In this document: positions 4,457-7,154 of the stretch, piece by piece
How the letters are laid out: each line of letters starts with the position of its first letter
Numbering within the stretch: the first letter of the stretch is position 1
Assembly (NCBI GenBank): GCA_003661105.1
Contig: QMVM01000103.1
Coordinates: 1-7,154 of the forward strand
Length of the DNA: 7,154 nt
DNA from: Methanosarcinales archaeon
GTDB lineage: Archaea > Halobacteriota > Methanosarcinia > Methanosarcinales > Methanogasteraceae
Direction of reading: 5' to 3'
Program-made: the position numbers and the translations under genes
Notes under the pieces: model-generated
Told to the model about the DNA's origin: nothing
The model's database searches: none
What the model saw: the letters and a program-made list of their open reading frames with translations, nothing else

Positions 4457-7015
4457 TCACCCAGACTCCACCATCTTGCAGATATCCTCTTCCAGCCGCC
4501 TTCCCGCGCCCTCTTCATACATATCCTCTATCCTGCTCGTCCTTATTAACTCGTTTATGTCCCAAAGTCGCTCGTTAAAGATCGTTTTCGCATCATATCC
4601 GTTATCTCCCATGATCGCATAGATAATATAATACTGGGCACACAAATCATGGTCAAGGAGCGGATATATTTCGCCCAGAAGGTTTTTCAGATCAGAATCC
4701 ACTTTCAACTCGTAATAATCGTTCTCAACCATCATATCCGCATCCAGATATGTGACGTTTATGATCGCCTCCTCTTCAGGACGCTTAAACACGAATTTTT
4801 CGATGATCTCTGCGGTATTTGCGCCTTGGTACCACTTCTCCTGCCATGCTCTGTAAACTGCAGCGCAGAGCCGCCATATCCAGGACGCATGTACAAATAT
4901 TCGGTAATCATAGTACAGTTTATCGACCGCCCGATTATCCAGTGCCAGAATGCCGTCGATGAGGATAACGAGGTCTTTATCCGGATTTAACTTTATTTCT
5001 GCCTCTCCGGACCATTCAGTCATCCGGTTAATATTGCGAAAAAGTTCAGTATGACTTTCAGACAACCGGCTGCCAAACAGAGTAGATTTTTCGTCCAGAA
5101 ATCTCCCTAATTTGCTGTACCTCACGCGTGAGACCTGATCGAATACAGGATGGCTAACAGTATCCCCGTTATTAGCATTCACTATATCAGCCCACAGCCT
5201 GGCAAGAGAGTATTTCGCCCGGATTCCGCCCCTTTCCCGCTTTTCTTTCGGTATCAGATAATCGTCCATCGCTATAATCTCTGCTGTCGCCCGGTCCGAA
5301 CCAGCCCCCTCGAGTTTCTCGATCCCGTTCTTCACAAGTTCGGCAAAGTACGTCTTCCCGCCACCCGATGGTCCGGCAACACCGATGATCGTATGTGTGG
5401 ATAGTTTTCGCCCTGTGTGGAGTATTTCGGCTATCTCGGAGATCGCAGCCCCTTCTGCCTCATCTATCATCAATTTCGTGTCAAGCTCGATCCGCATCTT
5501 CATCTGCTTCTCCTGTAGCGCACAGAGAGCCGCACCTGCTGCACCCTGCCACTTCCCGGAAATCCGCTCGTACCGGGTCATCTCTTCTTCGTCTTCATCT
5601 CCAGCCAGTCCCCTTGCCTCTTCGATCCCGCCAAGTATCTCTATCTTAAGCCCTGGGAATTTATCGTCAATCCCCTTCGCAATTCCCTGAATGATCATCT
5701 GCCGCTCCTCCTTCTGCTGGACCATGCCGCCGCTTAGCGCCACCCAGAACCCGGTGACATCCATCAGCCGCGCCAGCTCCCCGAATAGAACCGCGAGATT
5801 CGCCCCGTACTCTATGAACACGTCCGATGCAACCTTCTGTAGCTCCAGGTCGCATCTTAAGAACGTGCCGACGTCTGCTGCCAGCAGGTTACGCTTCTCA
5901 CCTGCGCACGCTACCTTCTCTGCAAAATCGGGCGGAAGTTTTACACCCCTCTCCGATGTTAGGTGTATGAACCTGTCAACCACCCATTCGGATGGAAGCT
6001 CAAGGCATCCCTTCATGCCGCAATTGCAGATTGTAGCATCCTCTGAGAAGTTCACCCTAAAATGAGTCTCCATCGGTGCGCCCACCCATGACAGGAGGTA
6101 ACCCTCCACGAGAATTGCAAACCCGATACCTTTTCGCAAGACAAGTGCCACGGTCGGCTGCTCGGTTGCGAGATCCCCTGCCCAGACGATCCTGTGATAG
6201 ATAGCCTCTACATTGGCATCGTTGATGAACCTGATAGAGGGGCACTTCCGCTGCAAATTTTCAAGCGACTCCCTGGTCACACCCTTCATCTCTGCAATTC
6301 TTACAATATTCCCGTAAGGATCCACCGGTCCGGGAACGCCGATATACACATCCTCATCCTTGCTGATACCAACCTCGGTAGCAGCCTTTGTGAGACACTC
6401 TTCAAGCACCTCTTCAATCAGTCTTCCTCCCTCGATAGCAATCTCATTTCGGTAGACAACATTGCCGCTCTCGAGAGCGACCGTCTTGATGTCGGTTCCT
6501 GTGACCACCATCCCTACAGACCTTCCGGAATCGTACCGTCCTGACCTGACCTGGCCGACCCTGATCTCTCCCTGCTCAATTCTCCCTTTCCGCCACTGTA
6601 TCGGCTTACCAAAGTTTGCATCGAGGAGTGTTATGAAAAACTCGCGCTCAAAGTACTCTTTCACGTCGCTTATGAGTCGATCGGTAGCAAGTTCAGGGCT
6701 GGTCTCTATCCCGATCCGCCTTATTCCAAGCGTCTCTCCCCGTATATTCAGACAGACCGCAATATACTCGAGTAGTTTGGTATATCGGTCCGTCCCCGGT
6801 TCAAAGATCTGGTTGGGCACGGTTACAATCTCGCATGAGACATTCCCGTTACCTTCTTCCGTCCAGAGTGTCACATCCACGAGATCTGCCCTCGGTGCCG
6901 TCTTTTTCAGTTCCTCTCGGAATAGGACATGGTGGCTTTGCAGATCAGTCCCGATCCTGCGTAGCAGCGCGTCTATCTGTTGAGCCACAGTTTCACTGGT
7001 AGAATCGGAAACCAT
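4457..7015 (-). CDS. ROK-like domain fused to a uridine kinase / phosphoribulokinase-type P-loop kinase
   Basis: An 852-residue soluble protein in three parts. Residues 1-165 are unassigned and probably alpha/beta. Residues 166-500 are ROK-like: GMVVTGTDIK (168-177), IGVPGPVDPYG (225-235), INDANVEA (264-271) with the catalytic-position Asp266, and CNCGMKGCLE (330-339), which with His318 gives the ROK zinc set; LSGGM (427-431) lies in the C-terminal lobe. The usual DxGGT phosphate motif is changed (V170, T172) and the second loop, normally GTGIG, is RKGIG (294-298). Residues 540-770 are a P-loop kinase: Walker A GPSGGGKT (548-555), AMDDYL (582-587), HPVFD (622-626) and a Walker-B-like ILIDGILAL (684-692). 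A helical tail of about 80 residues follows. The substrate is unknown; a nucleoside, sugar or sugar-phosphate is possible. I chose ATG 7015, the first ATG; TTG 7117 would add a proline-rich 34-residue extension crossing probable control sequence. No clear Shine-Dalgarno site is seen. Confidence 0.8.
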   Translation of the reverse strand: MVSDSTSETVAQQIDALLRRIGTDLQSHHVLFREELKKTAPRADLVDVTLWTEEGNGNVSCEIVTVPNQIFEPGTDRYTKLLEYIAVCLNIRGETLGIRRIGIETSPELATDRLISDVKEYFEREFFITLLDANFGKPIQWRKGRIEQGEIRVGQVRSGRYDSGRSVGMVVTGTDIKTVALESGNVVYRNEIAIEGGRLIEEVLEECLTKAATEVGISKDEDVYIGVPGPVDPYGNIVRIAEMKGVTRESLENLQRKCPSIRFINDANVEAIYHRIVWAGDLATEQPTVALVLRKGIGFAILVEGYLLSWVGAPMETHFRVNFSEDATICNCGMKGCLELPSEWVVDRFIHLTSERGVKLPPDFAEKVACAGEKRNLLAADVGTFLRCDLELQKVASDVFIEYGANLAVLFGELARLMDVTGFWVALSGGMVQQKEERQMIIQGIAKGIDDKFPGLKIEILGGIEEARGLAGDEDEEEMTRYERISGKWQGAAGAALCALQEKQMKMRIELDTKLMIDEAEGAAISEIAEILHTGRKLSTHTIIGVAGPSGGGKTYFAELVKNGIEKLEGAGSDRATAEIIAMDDYLIPKEKRERGGIRAKYSLARLWADIVNANNGDTVSHPVFDQVSRVRYSKLGRFLDEKSTLFGSRLSESHTELFRNINRMTEWSGEAEIKLNPDKDLVILIDGILALDNRAVDKLYYDYRIFVHASWIWRLCAAVYRAWQEKWYQGANTAEIIEKFVFKRPEEEAIINVTYLDADMMVENDYYELKVDSDLKNLLGEIYPLLDHDLCAQYYIIYAIMGDNGYDAKTIFNERLWDINELIRTSRIEDMYEEGAGRRLEEDICKMVESG

Positions 7016-7071
7016 CAATATCAAATGTATATACGATTCATACCTAAAGTTTTGGATTGCACGAACGGTAG

Positions 7072-7112
7072 AAAAAATAGAAAGGGGTGGTGGCGCAAAG
7101 TGCGCAACCGCC
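7072..7112 (-). terminator. Hairpin plus T-rich tract, probable terminator of an upstream minus-strand gene
   Basis: Bases 7086-7112 fold into a stem whose inner arms are GCGCA and TGCGC around an AAG loop. After one G/A mismatch the stem continues for six more pairs, one of them G-U. On the minus strand the stem is followed by CCTTTCTATTTTTTC. Stem plus T-tract fits transcription termination, and archaeal polymerase stops at T-runs even without a stem. The gene ended would lie beyond 7154. The tract TATTTTTT (about 7072-7079) could instead be the TATA-like box of the kinase gene, giving a leader of about 33 bases to ATG 7015. Confidence 0.4.
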
Positions 7113-7129
7113 GACAACCCCCGGATTAC

Positions 7130-7154
7130 TCAGGTATACGCATACGCATCAAAC
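7130..7154 (-). CDS. Possible 3' end of a gene beyond the window
   Basis: On the minus strand one frame reads FDAYAYT and stops at TGA 7132-7130. Another reads LMRMRIPE and stops at TAA shortly after. With so few codons neither can be proven, but an open frame stopping about 20 bases before the hairpin and T-tract is what a gene end would look like here. Confidence 0.15.

Noticed and set aside
6462..6983. 173-codon plus-strand open frame inside the kinase fusion
   Set aside because: It is Ser/Pro/Arg-rich with no recognisable motif, and the opposite strand has continuous ROK and P-loop motifs.
7027..7034. Palindrome GTATATAC as the kinase TATA box
   Set aside because: Its centre is only about 15 bases from ATG 7015, so transcription would start inside the coding region unless a later start is used.
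7016..7117. TTG 7117 as the start of the large kinase fusion
   Set aside because: The added 34 residues are proline-rich and unlike the rest, and the stretch contains the hairpin flank, a T-tract and GTATATAC, which look like control sequence. ATG 7015 is the first ATG in frame.

Overview
The window looks like a chromosomal piece of a euryarchaeon, most likely in the methanogen/ANME (Methanomicrobia-like) range. The evidence is an archaeal-type ribosomal protein S2, an F420:NADP oxidoreductase, a CDP-alcohol phosphatidyltransferase of the kind that makes archaeal inositol lipids, GGTGA-type Shine-Dalgarno sites next to a probable leaderless promoter, and TATA-like boxes at archaeal distances from the starts. 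Lineage is inferred from gene content only.

Left end (1-838): the last 30 codons of an unrecognised gene, a short A/T-rich promoter region, then a gene for a small membrane-anchored protein. That gene is broken twice: by an in-frame TAG and, about 40 bases later, by a one-base frameshift. This stretch looks richer in A/T than the rest.

Centre-left (848-1925, + strand): rpsB (S2) overlaps a DUF123 / Uri-type GIY-YIG-like gene by 17 bases, so the two probably form one transcription unit. The S2 ribosome binding site overlaps the stop codon of the broken gene's last frame. A DHH-DHHA1 phosphoesterase (2033-2989, - strand) converges on this pair and is transcribed away from the next one.

Centre-right (3151-4426, + strand): npdG/fno (F420H2:NADP+ oxidoreductase), then 7 bases later a CDP-alcohol phosphatidyltransferase, probably archaetidylinositol phosphate synthase. 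Redox-carrier exchange and membrane lipid synthesis are thus in one likely operon.

Right (4457-7015, - strand): a large 852-residue protein joining an unassigned N-terminal region, a divergent ROK (sugar kinase / repressor) module with an intact zinc motif but eroded phosphate-binding motifs, and a P-loop kinase of the uridine kinase / phosphoribulokinase type. It is the most unusual object here. Upstream of it a GC-rich hairpin followed by a T-rich tract on the minus strand looks like the terminator of a gene lying beyond the window. No tRNA, rRNA, CRISPR array or insertion sequence was seen, and no gene-free stretch exceeds 300 bases.
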